In this document: piece after piece, positions 48,621 through 61,792 of the stretch | How positions within the stretch are numbered: position 1 is the stretch's first letter | Layout: every line of letters starts with the position of its first letter | NCBI RefSeq assembly: GCF_965638725.1 | Contig: NC_134960.1 | Span: forward strand, 3,660,501 to 3,724,500 | Length of the DNA stretch: 64,000 nt | Direction of reading: 5' to 3' | Source of the DNA: Aptenodytes patagonicus | Lineage: Eukaryota > Chordata > Aves > Sphenisciformes > Spheniscidae | Notes under the pieces: model-generated | Seen by the model: the letters and a program-made list of their open reading frames with translations, nothing else | What the model was told of the DNA's origin: nothing | The model's database searches: none | Position numbers and translations under genes: made by a program

Positions 48621-50365
48621 TGGGGGCACAGTTGGGTGCTGGATGCAGTGTTGGAGCATCTCAGCACAGCCTGAGTTTTTAAGGATTACACAAGGTAAAG
48701 TAGCAGGAGGAGTTATTGCAAGAGTCTCGGAGCGTCAGGGCTGTGGGTACCACTCCTGTTGTAAATAGGAAAGAGACGCTTTAGATGAGCTTGTCTTCCC
48801 GGAGTCACACCGTGATACACCCAAGAGGAAAGTGGGCCTTGCTGGTTTGCCATGGATGCTTGTAGGAGGCTGTGAAGCCCTTTTTGCAGGGCGGGTGTAC
48901 AGGGACCTGACCCGGGCTCGTCCCTACCCACTGGCGGCGATGCCAGTGCTGTGCAGGGTGGCAAGTTGAGCTCGCTCAGCAGAGAGCATCAGTCCATAAA
49001 GCAGTGGCACCTATGTGTGATTTTATGCACCTATACGGGCTTTAATTCCTCCTTTATTTAATGATTTAACATTTTTGGCACGCGGCTCCTTCCCCAGGCT
49101 GACAGGGATGCAGGCAGGATCTAGAGGTGGCTCTTGGATCTCGCATTAAGCCACATTAGTATGTGCTGTAGATTCTGTTTCCTGTGAATTTGCACACAGC
49201 GGGAGGACGAGCAGGAAGGCTGCTTCTTGCTGGCAGGCTTCCCAGATATTCTTGGTGTTGCAGATCTATACTTGCGTCGTTGCTGTGGCCCTGTTTTAAC
49301 AGAAAACAGAAAGCGCTGTGGCGACAGGAAGGCACAACCTCTGCCAGTACCAACTCGGCGATGGCGGTGGCACCAGCGCAAACGCCGTCTGCCACGGTGG
49401 CACGGTGTTTGTGTCACTGTCCTGTCCTCCCTCGGGTCCCCTCTGTCCCCTGTCCTCCAGGAGCCACTCAACGCGAGTAAAGCAGGTCGTTGCTGTGCTG
49501 CTGGGCATGTATCGAAGTGGTGTGGGGCTGGCTGTGCCCGGATCGCGATGTGGGGCTGCCCGGCACTCATCTCCTTCCAGCTGTGTTGCTCTTTAGTGGA
49601 CTCCAGTCCCATAAGGAGTTGCCCCAACATCTCCAGGAGGTCCAGCAGTTCTTTGAGAGGGTGCAGAGTTGTTGGCAGGGATGTTCATGTCATGGTTTTG
49701 CGATACCAGCATCATTGCAAAAGGGAGCAAGAGGAGGCACGCAGAGCGGGTCTGCTAGCAGGCGACAGCATTGGAGATGAGTGTACTGGGGCGGGGAGGA
49801 GAATTAACTGGTGCACTAGGAAAGGGTATAAGACTGGGGCACATCCCTGCCCTTCTTCCCTTCTGCTCCCGGTGAGTGGACACCTTGGCTCATCCCGGCG
49901 GGGCTGGATGCCACATCCAGAACACCCAGCACAGGGAGGGAGCGATTCCAGCGAAGGGAGAAAATAACGCCGGGAGCAATCTCTGCCGCGGTGTGGAGCG
50001 TGGTAGCACTGAGGAGCTGTGGCCAGGCTGGCCCGGCAGCGGGGCGGCACGATGCAAACGTCCCAGCAATGCCTGGACTTCTCCTCTCCCTCTTCCTCCA
50101 CGTGCAGCGGGAGCCCTGGATGGCGGCCAGGCTGTATCCTTGCAGCAGCATGGCTCCCAACCCGGGGAGGGCTTTCTGAGGCTTCGTTCTCAGCATGTAC
50201 GGTATGAACCAGCACACTTTGTTCTCGAGTGTTGAGATTGGACTTCCTTTCCTCGGTCGGCGACGCAGGCTGGCTGTTGACTCATCAGCAGCTTCCCTTG
50301 GGCTTTGCTGCAGAAGGGGCAGGCAGGATTCTGCAGCAGTTTGTGTATCTTTTGGAGCAGAGCTT

Positions 50366-50435
50366 TTTTTTTTTTTTGAACATGATCCTTTTTTTTTTTT
50401 CCCCCTTTCTTTTTTTTTTTTTTCCTTCCCTCCAG
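50366..50435 (+). repeat. Long T-rich polypyrimidine tract ending in AG
   Basis: A T13 run near 50,365 is followed, after GAACATGAT, by 47 uninterrupted pyrimidines (50387-50433) and then AG at 50434-50435. It looks like an exceptionally strong 3' splice site with a possible branch site, but no good donor follows within a normal exon length. It is in intron 4. Confidence 0.7.
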
Positions 50436-53400
50436 CTCATCATGAAAAACGTGTGAGTTTGGGACTTGCAGATGGCACGCTGGCGATTTTACAAAGGGCT
50501 ATTTCTTGGGTCAGTTATCCCCATTCTGTGGCTGCCTGCCCTTAAATATGCCTGGATTCTGGTATGCTTCAGAAATACATGTACGCTTCCCTTTCAAGAT
50601 CTGAGACTCTGCTCTGATCAAAAGAAATAAAAATCCCAACCGCCCTAGGCCTAAATGTTTAGATCATAAGCCCTGGGACATGGGAGCGCGGGGAGAGGAA
50701 AGCTTGCTGCCTGCACGCTCCGTGCGCTCCGGGGACCCCTGCGGTGACGCCTGGCCGCGGCGAGGGTGGCCGGGCTGAGCTGCGGGTCCCCGGCAGCACT
50801 CATGCCAGTAGCACTGATCAAGGACAGCAAAAAAAACCCCAGTGATGTAACATCAGTGAGTTCCCTCTGCAGCTCTGCCGCTGGGAAAGGGAGGTTTCCA
50901 GTCGGATCTGCTCAGGCAGCCCTTGTCCCTGCCAGCAGCAGGGAGGGATGGGTTGTTTGCGGGGTGGTCTGTCCTGCCAGTCTTTTAGATATCTGATTTA
51001 GGATGGGGTGAATCGCCCCTGCAGCAGCAGCGGTTCAGTGGCTCAGAGGGTCTGGGCAGCGCAAAAGGTGGTATCAGCGCTGTAGAGGGTTGTTAGTTTG
51101 TGCCCAGTGCCTGTGAGTGCTTTGTGAAGGAGTAAGTGTGATTTACTCTGTCTGTTACTTGTAATCGTTTCTGTTTTACAGTCTGCTTGACAAGTTCTTG
51201 TGGGGGCTTTCAGCAAGTCCTCACCTTCATTATTTTGCTACGGGAAACATGTTAATCCAGGCTGTTCTTGCCTAGTACCGAGCCACTTGGACTTTTATTT
51301 TAAATGTTTGCTAATCCTCCCAGTGGATGCCTGTGGTTTATACTGGATCAAGCACACAGAAAGTCAAGTGTATTTCAGCAGTAAATGTATAGAACGAGCG
51401 GGCTCGATTCCTGCTGCTCCGTAACGAGGTTTACGGCTCTCAGGGCGGACTCCGGTTTGGTACAGCCTCGGGAGCCTCCGCATCTCACTCCATCACGTCC
51501 GCCCTCCATCCAGAACCATGAATTTAGCGTAGAGCCAGGCAAACCGTAGCAGAGCTGACTGCTGCTGCTTGCAACTGCAGCAGTAATTAAATCACCTCTT
51601 AGTGATTTAGTGCACTTTGTGTCCCCATTGAACAATACAAGAAACTATTACTCTTAAGTGCTCTTCAGAGCGATGGGAGGACCAGGACAGCCCGGCAGCG
51701 GGAATATCTGCTCGGTTCTTGGTGCTGCTGTGGATAATCCTGCTGAATTTAGGTGAAGCCTGCACTGCTGGAAAGTGAGCTTTACCGTGTTCCCAGGGCC
51801 TCGGTGAGGTGGAGAAGAGCTGGTAGGTGGTTTTTTTCAGTGCACTTGAAGAAGATCTGGAAAATGCACCAAAACAAGCGTAGCTGCATAGCAGTACGTG
51901 GATGGTGCGAGAGGCAGACGGATCCCTCTGGGTTTTGTGGGATGGGCTGTGCGCTGCTTCAAGTGACTCAGCGTCAAAACTGTTCTCATGTGTTTCAGGG
52001 TTCAGTGTTAGTGCAGTGATTCAAAACACATTAAAAAAGGCTGGATGCTGCCTTTTCAAATTCTTCAAAGCTTTGCTTTCATTGGGTTGGTTTTCTGTAA
52101 GGAGGCCCGTGCGATGGCACCGTGCTGATCACAGGAATAGTCATCTTTGTGCCCTCGTCTGTATTTTGAGCTTTCCGATGCTCAGCTCCATTAGCAGCAG
52201 GGTCGGGGGGATTTGGCCAATTCCTGATCTGCTGTGGCTCGTGCTCGCAGCCCCCGCTCAGACCACGGCAGGTGCAGAGCTGCTGCCATTGCTCACAGCC
52301 TCTGTCTCTGCTCCCCGTTAGTAGGTGGATACAAATATGAGTGGAACTGTTTGCATTACTGAAATAATTGTGGAAACATTATCTGGCTGAGATAATTAAT
52401 TCCAGATGCTTTAACGTTAGTAGCTTGGCTTAAGTTACATAAAGAAGCAACGTTTTTCGTCTTTTTTATATCCAGAAAACATATGCTCATGTGTCCCTGG
52501 CTTCCCTAGTAGCAATTCCAAGATACATATTGCTTAAATGGAAATGAGCAGAATACTAGCAACCTGCTGGCTGCGTTTGGAGAAGGTTGGCATGCAACAC
52601 AAGTCCCTGAAGGGCCACCAGGTAGGTCAGTGGTGCTCTGGGAGAAGGAGGAGAGCAGCACCCATAGGTGCTGGCGCTGGTGCTGGCTCTGCCGTGGTCA
52701 CCCACGGGGAGCAGATGCTTCCTGAGCATCCTCTGCAGCTGCCCTGGGGTTGGGGGCCATGGTGTTTTGCTGGGTTTCGGAGCCAGAGGGGTCAGAACCC
52801 CCTCCTGCTGCCTTTGATGTCACTGTTAAGGTTGAATGGCACAGAGAGGAAAGGGAGAAAGGAATACGAAGATGATCATTGCACAGCATCAAAAATTATG
52901 TGTGTATTTTGCTCTCAGCCCAGACGCTGCTTTTGTCTAGTCAACCAGAAAAACATCTGCGTTTTGTTGTTCCAGCCAGCCCACCAGCAAACCGCTGTCT
53001 GGTCATCGCTGTTTGTCCGTGCAGCCGTGGTTTTCTTCTGCACAGAAGTTGTGCAGATGATCCCGCTGTGAAATGGTGCCCGTCCTCTCCTCTGCCTCGG
53101 GAAGGCGGACGCTGCTCTGCCACTTCCCAACGCTGCATCTGAGCGCTTGTTTACCAGGTCCCTTCTCTGGTCTACATCAAAATAATTTTCTGGGCGCTGA
53201 ATCAGAGTTGAGACTTAAATAATTCATTTGTTGAGCTAAATCTCAGCGAGATTTAGGCTGGAATATAAACGTGAGAAAGACAGGGACTTCAACACTCCGG
53301 TCTTTATCTAGTCTGCTGAGTATCAGGCTTTTTATATGGTGATAAACAGCTCAGAAACGAAATTGGAAAAGCTGTCTGGGTTTAACAAGATGGCTGTTTA

Positions 53401-54032
53401 GTGCCTCCTGTTCACTTGTTTTCTTCTTTTTATCACATCAAAGAAGAGTGAATCACTTTCTCCTTAGAGGATTACATTATTCCAGAGGCCTGGAAGGACC
53501 CACTCTGGTTACAGGCTGTTACTGGGGGAGATATTACATGGAGAGGGGAAAATGGAGCATTTTTCTTACTGCACCTGTTAATTGCAGTTTGGAGTTTCAG
53601 CTGCATTTCTGTAAAACTTCAAGAACCTGCCTGTATAAATCCTCAACCGCCAGCAGCACGTGAGGGGCCACCCTACCCCGTCCTTGACATTTTGCACAGA
53701 AATGCTATTGTCATGGGGATTTCCAAACCCAAACAGCGAGACCCTGGACAGTCCTGGAGCCAAAAGGAGTTTCCCAGTCGAGACGGTGCCGGCAACCGCG
53801 GGCGGTGAGGCTGTGCCGGGGCTGCGCCCTGCAGAGCTGCACAGCACCGGTCACTGTACCCTCCCGACTGCTGAGGATGTTTTAAAAGCTGATAATGATC
53901 ATTTATAATATTCACTGCTTGGAAAGTGCCGAGCGTCTGGGGTTCAGCTGGGGAAAACAACAGCTAAAGGGATGGTGGGTGTAGCTGAGCTGCGTTGTCC
54001 TGCGCTGGTCCCTGCCTGGCAGAGGACGCCAG

Positions 54033-54126
54033 GGTCCCCGACACATCCTGGGGTCCTTGACGCATCCCGGGGTCCCTGACACATCTCCAGCGTAGGAGGG
54101 ATGGGGTGTGCAGGGATGGGGTGTGC
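54033..54126. repeat. Two adjacent minisatellites: 19 bp x 3 and 15 bp x 2
   Basis: Three 19-bp units of the form GGTCCCTGACACATCCTGG run from 54033 to 54089, with a few differences each. Seven bases later, two exact 15-bp units AGGGATGGGGTGTGC occupy 54097-54111 and 54112-54126. Both are in intron 4. Confidence 0.93.
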
Positions 54127-57100
54127 AGCCTGCGCAGCCACCCAGGCCACCCAGGCATTACGTCACCTGGAGCCACATTCACTGGCTGCTGGTACCCGGA
54201 GGGCAGGACGCTGCTGCAAGCAGCGTTAACCCCTTCCTGAGCATCCCGAGTGCCACTTGGGTAACACAAAGGGACCTTCACGGGGCTGAGCATGGGCCAC
54301 CGGTGATTGGGCAGTTGTGGGGTGCCTTCTGGGCACGGGTGCTCCTGTTACAGGAGCTCGGTGGATCCTCCCGGGGCCAAATCCAGCTGCTTTGTTCTCC
54401 CAAAACAGCAGCAAGAAGTCGAACGAGAGCTTCAGGGCTGAACCAAGTGTTTACCACCTGCGTAGGTTTTTGGGACAAGTGGTTTACTGAAGGTTTAGGT
54501 TATACCAGGGGGTAGCGCCAGCCCAGCCGTGCATCACACCCATTAACAGCAGCGGTGATGAACCCTGCGGTTACACCAGGCTGCTTGCTCGAGCACGAAT
54601 GTCCAAGGAAAGCGTTGATTTTATGTTACCTCCATCAACTATTTTTGCTAGAAATGTGCTTGTTACAGCCCCTGACATGAGGATAGCCTACGAATGGCAC
54701 GGAGCGGGGTGGCAGACCGGGCCACCAGACGGGATAGTCACTGCAGGTTCCCCTTCCCGGACCCACCTTTGACCCTCGGGCTGAGCCCTGCTCCCGCAGC
54801 CACTCTGTTATGTACATATGAATTTTTGTGGATTTGCAAAGGCTGTTGCCAAATCTTGAGGGGTTTTGGTTCCAACAGCCAATAAGGAAATACTGCAAAT
54901 TCTTACTTTTCTGAACAAAGCGGTCCCAGCAGTGCCCACTAAAAACGGGGCTTTAATTTTGTTGAGGTTCTTGTTTGTTTTCAAATAAAAGGGTTTGGTA
55001 CCAGCGGCCTGCCCAGACGCACTGTGTCGCTGCTCTCCTCCTCGGGACCAGCTGCCTCCAGCCCTTTCTCTGCTCCATCACGCAGGAGGACGTGTTGGCA
55101 GACGCCGGGTATCAGTGGTCCCTCCTGCAGGGTCCCGGGCCTCTGGTTTCAGGTCTCCTGCCAGTGGCTTGTGCCAGGGGTGACAGCAGTGTGCCTGCAG
55201 GGCTGTGAGCTCTCAAGCAGCCCGCGCTGGTGACCGGGGTGCTCCTGATGTTACCTGGAGCATCTTCAGTCGAGGAGGGGAGTGGTGAAGTGCACAGGCA
55301 CCCGTTAGCACCGAGACCTGGATCCTAACAATGCTTTTAGGCTCATCTAGCTGGTCCAGCCAGCTTACGTGCTGGTCTGAACATCAGGCCAGTTAATTTA
55401 AAACCTAACCCATTTAATATCTTCTTGGCGTTGCCTTTCTTCTTTGAACCCAGCTTTGGGAGTATAGTTTTTGGCTCATGGTTCTACAGACTTTACTAGA
55501 AGCCATAAAAGTGGAATAAGTAGGTGTAACGTTGTCAGTAAATCTGGGCCTGGGTACACTGAGGGTCGCAAAATCTTTTTTGTGGGTCGCAGCTCATTAC
55601 CATGACTGTCCACCACCGTCTGCAACCCCGTCCTTCACCCTTGTGCCACCAGGCTCTTTTTCTAACATCTTAAATTCCGCTCCACTACCGAGGAGCAATA
55701 GCGCCTATAAAATCTATTAGCTTAAGTTCATAAGAAGACTGGGCATCTGGTCCGAGTGGCCTGCTAGATACTATTTTAATAAACAGAAAATGAAAATCAT
55801 CCCTTTAAATTGCCTTTTTAAAGTCGTCGTGTGCCGCAGGAGAATTCCCCCACAAGTGGAGCTGGCGGTAAGAACAGTGTCAGCATCCACTGAAGGTTGC
55901 TGGCAGAGTTATCTTTCCACTGACTTTCCTAAGCTGATTTATTTATGGACGCTGGACAAGACTAATTTAGACTGGAATGTAGGTAAAGAAAAGGTGACTG
56001 ACTAAAGCCTTCCTTGTAACAGAATTAAGTATTTTCAGAAGAGGAACACTACTCAGGATTAATTATTTCTATCTAGTATATTAAAAGGGAGCATATAGAA
56101 AAAAATGCCTTCTCCCTTCAGCCAAGTGAAGCATTCAGTTTGCAGAGATGAGATTAACCATGGGAATTTGCTGAGTATATTTTATTACCGCATAATCTTC
56201 TCCAGGGATAGATGTGATCCTCAAGAGTGTTGGGGTCCACTTACTCCTTTTCCTCAAGTGCCCTTGAGACCCACTTTCAGACTAATGGCCTCAGGTTTGT
56301 TGTGCTTTTCAGGGTGATCCCAGTTTTCAGCCCTTCGTTTAAATAAGCCCTTGATTGATACAGAGGTTTTTTTTTTTAAATGCCATGTCTCTGGCTGGCT
56401 GGATAAATAAAGGAGTAAATGCTCCTCCAGAGCAATCGAGCTTCTGCAAGTGGTTCAGCACTTGGCGGAGGCTTTGCCTCCGTGATGCTTTGCGGTGGTG
56501 GTGCAGGGAGAGCCGCAGCATCTCGGTGGTGGCACATCACCAACGAACGCCAGTACCAGTAGCTGCGATGGGAAGGCGTGTGGTCCCGCCACCAGAGCCC
56601 TGCTTGGAAAAGGAGTCATCTCAGCAGTGCGTTGCGCAGTGGGGCCACGCGTTGCCCAGGTCATCGGGGCGGCAGCGAGGTGTTAATGGGAAGCCGCCTT
56701 GCTAGAGTGCTCTGGCTTAAGGAGGGCAGCCAAACTCACCAGCCACTCACTCTGGGATCAGCGAGAAGTGACTTATCTCATGGTTGTGGGTCTGCTGTGT
56801 TTGGGCGCTCCGTGATGGTGCTCAGATGCAGGTAAAGCCCTTGTGCCACCACGGAGCTGGGCAGGTATGTCCTTCCCGGCACCGCATCCTCCGCTGTAGG
56901 GGCTGGAGGGATGAGCAGGACTTTGGGGGGGGGGGTGGAGATGGTGTTGAAGAGCGCTCGCGGGGCGGAGGGCCAGGGCATCTCGCGGCTCTCTGAGCTG
57001 TTTGGTGGTACCCCCAAGAAGCTGTTGCCCAGGACCACATTTTTTCCCCAAGAACAGCATCATTTGCGGGCTGTGGTGCTCGCTGTGCTCTTCAGCAGCG

Positions 57101-59399
57101 CACTGTTTCTTTTCTACTTTCAGTAAAAGCAGGCTTTTTACCTGAATAAAACTTTCAGGCTATGCTGTTTGTTTCTGTAGCATTTTCATTTCCCGCTTTG
57201 GCGTTACGCATCCTCTGCCACCTGCCCATTCTGGTGCATTTGAGACATTCCCCGTTGGGGTATGGGTCACCCCGGCCTCGTCACGGTTTCCATCCCCAAC
57301 CCAGGGTCACGCGCGATACTTTCTCTTCTCTCAACACCCCCTGCACATCACAGAGCCTCGGAAGCTCAGGATCTTGCCTCGTCCACGTGCTTCGTAACAC
57401 GTTGCTTGCTACCCAAGACTCTTTTGCTCTAGTTTAGGTTGAGAGAGGTGGTTTGAGGCTTTTCATGCAGACCCAGTCTGGGTGGGTTGGTTGGTCATGC
57501 CCTGCACAGGGTCCCTGGCTGCAGGGGTGCTCGTGTGTCACCGTCACCATTTATTTGGAACATGCCAGGGCTGATACGGCCTGGGGCTGAGTGTGTCTCA
57601 CCCTCTTTGAACCGAGTCTAGGGATGAATAACTAAAGCATCAAAACTCTGGGGGAAAAACCCTCGAAGACACATGAAATTCCTCTTGTGCTGTGGAGATC
57701 TGCTTGTGCAGGAGCTGGCCCCAACGGAGATGGCAGGGCAGCACAAACGAGCTGGGCTGATGAGTTCTCAGCCTCACAAATGCCCTGGCAATGAATTTCC
57801 TAGCACTGCTTTTGCTGTTTACCTGACTACTTCTGCTTTTTTAAAAAAAGAGAAAATTTTCTACACAAGCCAACAGAAGCCCTTCGATACAGATAAAGGG
57901 AAACGGGAAAACTGGTAATTGAGATAATTAAGAGCTTGACTCTTGCTTTTTCTCCGAAAAAGGAAAAATCAATGGAGCGCCTGGGCGGCCGCGTTGGTAC
58001 CATCAGCAGGAGGGGGTGCGGGCGCTCTCCCAAGCCGAGGCAGATGCCAGGGCACATCACGGCTGTGCTGCTGGCTCTCGCCAAGGGTGAGGAACGGGTA
58101 TTTTCACCGATCTTTAGAAAACCGTCTCCTTGAGCATGTACCTGCATATTGCCAGACTCCTCCGGGCACCCAATTCCCGCTGCAGCCCCGGCAAGGATGG
58201 TGGGCATCTCTTGTCTCCCGTGTCCTGCGCCACAGGCGGTGTCTTGCCATCCTGAAGCACTTGAAGCAGGTAGGAAGTCCTGCATCTTCCCCACCACCCC
58301 TGAGGCTGGAGTAGGAAAACTAGAAAACAAGTCTAGAAATAAGAAGGAAGGGTTGATTCCTATGGGATGACCGATGCCTGAACCTGGGATGTGAAGAATA
58401 TTCGTACATAATGCAAAATTCACCGCAAAATTGTGTGAGTTGGTGGCACGTGTGCAGACATCCTCATCGCCCAGCCTGGGTTTTTCTTTTTCCACTGAGC
58501 AGCTGTTTGGAAGTGTGAATGTTTCCAAAGGGATTAAGCCCCGTTCCTGTGCAAAAGCGATGATGTCCCTGCCAACCCCAGCTCATGGAGCCCAGATGGG
58601 CAGGAGATGCTGGCGAGGGTGGCCTCGGTGGTTTCTTCCCTTTTTCTAGCTGTGTCTCCACTGCAGTGTGTCTGGGCAGCACAAAGCTTACAGCTTCCCG
58701 GGCTCCAATTTTCTTGATGTTATTGTAGATGAGGAGGGGTGCACAGCATGGTCTGTTTTCTATATTGCTGTAAATCAGGGCATGGGTTTTTCGAAAGGAT
58801 TGCTCTCTTGTATTAAATTGTAGGATCTCTTCCTTCCACCATTCCTCCTAGCCCAAGGCAACTGTCTCTGCAGTCATTGATCTTTATATCTGAACACCGA
58901 GAAGCTCTTTGCAGGTGTGTTAGCATGTGTCAGGGAGGAACGGGTTGCTTTTTAGGAAAATGATTTTACCCGCTAAAGCAAATCCAGGAATCGACGGGAG
59001 GCCGCACACCTCCAAGCATCCTGCTTGGTCTTCCCAGAGGCTTGGGGTGTCCCGTGCGAGCCCCCGGCACCCGGCAGCCGCCTGCACCCCTCGGGGTGGG
59101 AGGGACACTCATAGGAGCAGGCGTAGCCTCTCGTACGGTTTGCTGAAACGTTTGCAAGCCATAAAAACCTCGTGTTTAACCAAGCGCTGCGGATGAGTCA
59201 GGTTTAACCTTGACCAGGCTTCCAGCAGGTCTTTGTAGGGTTATACAAGCCATTCGTTGTATAAAAAAATAATTTTGCTGTTATTTCTGAGGTGCCATTG
59301 GGCAGCAGGTATCGGCACCGCTCGAGTCACGGTTCGGAGCCACCCGACAGGGCAAAGCGTCCTGACGAAAGGCACTGCTGTCCCTACGGAGGTGCAGAC

Positions 59400-59510
59400 C
59401 TAGCGCTGGAGTCTCATCTCCCACTGGTGCAAATCAGGCATAGCCACGCTGAAGTCAGAAGATTCGTGTCAGTAGAAAATGAGCGTAAGAGGAGCCAGAT
59501 CCTGAATCCG
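59400..59510 (+). repeat. Ancient amniote interspersed repeat (family uncertain)
   Basis: The segment contains CACTGGTGCAAATCAGGCAT, GCCACGCTGAAGTCA and GAGCCAGATCCTGAATC. It closely follows a repeat abundant in turtles and crocodilians ('actggtgtaaatcaggagta', 'ctccactgaagtcaatgg', 'gagcagaatctggcc'). I recall the consensus but not a secure family name. Confidence 0.5.
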
Positions 59511-60679
59511 CAGTTTTTGCTTTCCGATTAGGTAGCCTGCATCAGGTTTCAGCCTCACTGGGTCTGGCCATCACTGGGTGTGCGTAATCTGAGGGTAAGG
59601 TCTTGATGGCAGCGTTTGTCTTCCTGGGACTGAGGGGCACCGTGTCCCCCCGGGGTGGGCATTGCCTGGGGAGGCTTCAGCTGATGCACTTCCCTCCCCC
59701 GTGGCTGCATTGGCCTCAGAGGCTGGTAAGGGGCAGGTTTCATGCCAAGGGGCTCGGTGGGCTGCGGACCCTTTGGGATGTCTTTCCTTTTTCATCTTTT
59801 CCCTCGGTTACGCACAACAGGCTTGGGGTTAGAAGTTCTCCTCCAGGTGCCTTCTTTGTGCAGTTTCTTCATTTCTGACCTCCTCCCTTTGCTGGTATTT
59901 GAAATGGCGAGAACATGGCACGAACGTGTCCCAGCATCCCCAAGTCGGCATTAACTCCGGGGGATGCCAGCCTGTGCTGCCGATGGGCGCGGGGGCACGG
60001 GGTCCTGCCCACGAAGAGGAAACTCCAAAAGTAAAGTTCAGTGGTTCTCTTTAGAAGATACATTTCATATTAACACTTATTCCTTATAGGACTAATAATT
60101 AGTAACGGAAGCAAACTGCAGTGAGATAGGAGCTGTGCAGGCAGCGCGGTGCTGGGGTAGCCGAGTGCTGCAGCACTTGATCAACCCTCCCCCATACATG
60201 TGTTTCCAGACGGGGGGAGGCACCTGCTATCGCTGCGTTGGCACGTTTCAAACCTTTTAACTGAGCGCCAGTGAGCATGTGGAGCACACCATTAGATCTT
60301 TGTATTTTAATTAACTTGATCTTCATCATCAGTGACGTGGTGAGAAGCAGAGTCACTCTGTAAATTCCAGTTCCCATTAAACCGAAGCGAACTCCGTTTA
60401 ATGGCGCAGTGTTAGGAAGGGCTGAATGCTGAGCTTTCGTGCCAGCGGTGCTGTTATCATCAGTGACCCCGTGAAGCTCCCTGTGATCTCTGCGTCACCA
60501 GGTCTGCGCAAAGCCAAGACCTGAGAGAGTCTGAACACGCATCCAGGTTTTGGGGGGGTTCGGTAGCATTCGGCAGGCGGCTGCCTGACGGGGGAGAGTC
60601 GCTCGTCTCCCATCTCTGAGCATCAGGTTTAGCAAAAATCCTTTTCCACGAGATACCTGCAGTAAGAAGGCAGAGCCTG

Positions 60680-60693
60680 CACACACACACACA
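60680..60693. repeat. Short CA repeat
   Basis: Seven CA units within intron 4. It is too short to be notable. Confidence 0.9.
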
Positions 60694-60802
60694 TCGGGGC
60701 TGACTTGCCCGGGCTTGGGCAGGCATTGTGTCCTGCACGCCGGCAGCACCGGGAACGTGGCGGCTCGGCTCTCAGCAGGCAGTATCGCATGTACCGCATT
60801 GT

Positions 60803-60959
60803 AGATAACCCAAAGAGATTTCTCCAGTCACCGACAGCATCCTTATCAAACAAAGTGCATTTCGGTGGCTGTCAATATAGTAAATGACCTATTCAGGCCG
60901 CCCCTTTGATATGTACACAGAGCATTAATCTTTGCATCTTTATGCCAGGCTAAAAATAG
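60803..60959. promoter_or_regulatory. Motif cluster: GATA, TCF/LEF and MEF2
   Basis: AGATAA (60803-60808) and CTTATC (60842-60847) are GATA-type sites on opposite strands. CTTTGAT (60904-60910) fits TCF/LEF. CTAAAAATAG (60950-60959) is a perfect MEF2 consensus. The clustering in an AT-rich island within a GC-rich intron suggests an enhancer, but such motifs occur often by chance and conservation is unknown. Confidence 0.35.
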
Positions 60960-61714
60960 CGGCTCCTTTCTCCCGCCGCCCCGAGCATCCCTGGCTGGCC
61001 CTGTGTCAGACGATCACCTGTTGCAGCCGGCTGCTCGGCGAGCAGCTTGTGTAACTCGGCTTAATGAAGGCTTACGGTACCGTCCCCGTCCCTGCTCAGG
61101 CAGTTCTTTCCAACAGGAATACGCATCGCAGTTGGAGGGTGGGTTTTTTTTTTTCTCAACAGCTTTGAGCTTTCTCCTGTAAGACCACTGTGCCCAGCCT
61201 GCCTGCGGATCCACCGAGGGCCTGGCGCTTTGCAAAGCTGAGCTGGACCTGGGCTCGTGGGAAGGAGAGGTTCAGTCCTTGGACCGATGCACGTTGCACC
61301 AGGGACCCCTGTATATTTTAGGGGGTTGGGAGCTCCTTAGATGACAGTCCTGAAGCCTGACTGGAGCAGGCATAGTTTCAGTGTTATTACTGCTGTCTGC
61401 ATTAAATACAGACGTTACTGAGTCCCCAAGCCCTGTCCTAGATTACAGTGAGCTCGTTTTAAAATCGGGGACTGAGAGCTGTCTTTTCATGGGGTTATTT
61501 TCAGATCCTGAACTGAAATTTGCAGATGTCCTCAGGGCATTGGGGCACATCTTCATTTTCAAGGTACTGATGGGAAAAGTAAGGCAAAAGAGGCAAAAAG
61601 ACCCCCTTTCTTGATGTTTCTCTCTCTGAGCAATCAAATTATTGCTTCACCCACTGGTGGCTCTGGAAGTGTCTGCAATGGTTGTGACTGCAGAGGACAG
61701 CGATTAAACTATGT

Positions 61715-61792
61715 GTCTGGGTCTGGAGAAAGCCCAGGTTCATTTTCCAGCCCTGCCACAGATTTCCTTCGCGACCTTGGGCAAGGCAGGTA
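61715..61792 (+). repeat. MIR-like SINE fragment
   Basis: GTCTGGAGAAAGCCCAGGTT, then CAGCCCTGCCACAGATTTCC, then GCGACCTTGGGCAAGGCAGG follow the MIR consensus in order ('CTGGAGCCAGACNGCCTGGGTT', 'AGCTCTGCCACTTACTAGCT', 'GTGACCTTGGGCAAGTTAC'). This is the best sense-strand MIR match in the window. Confidence 0.8.
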
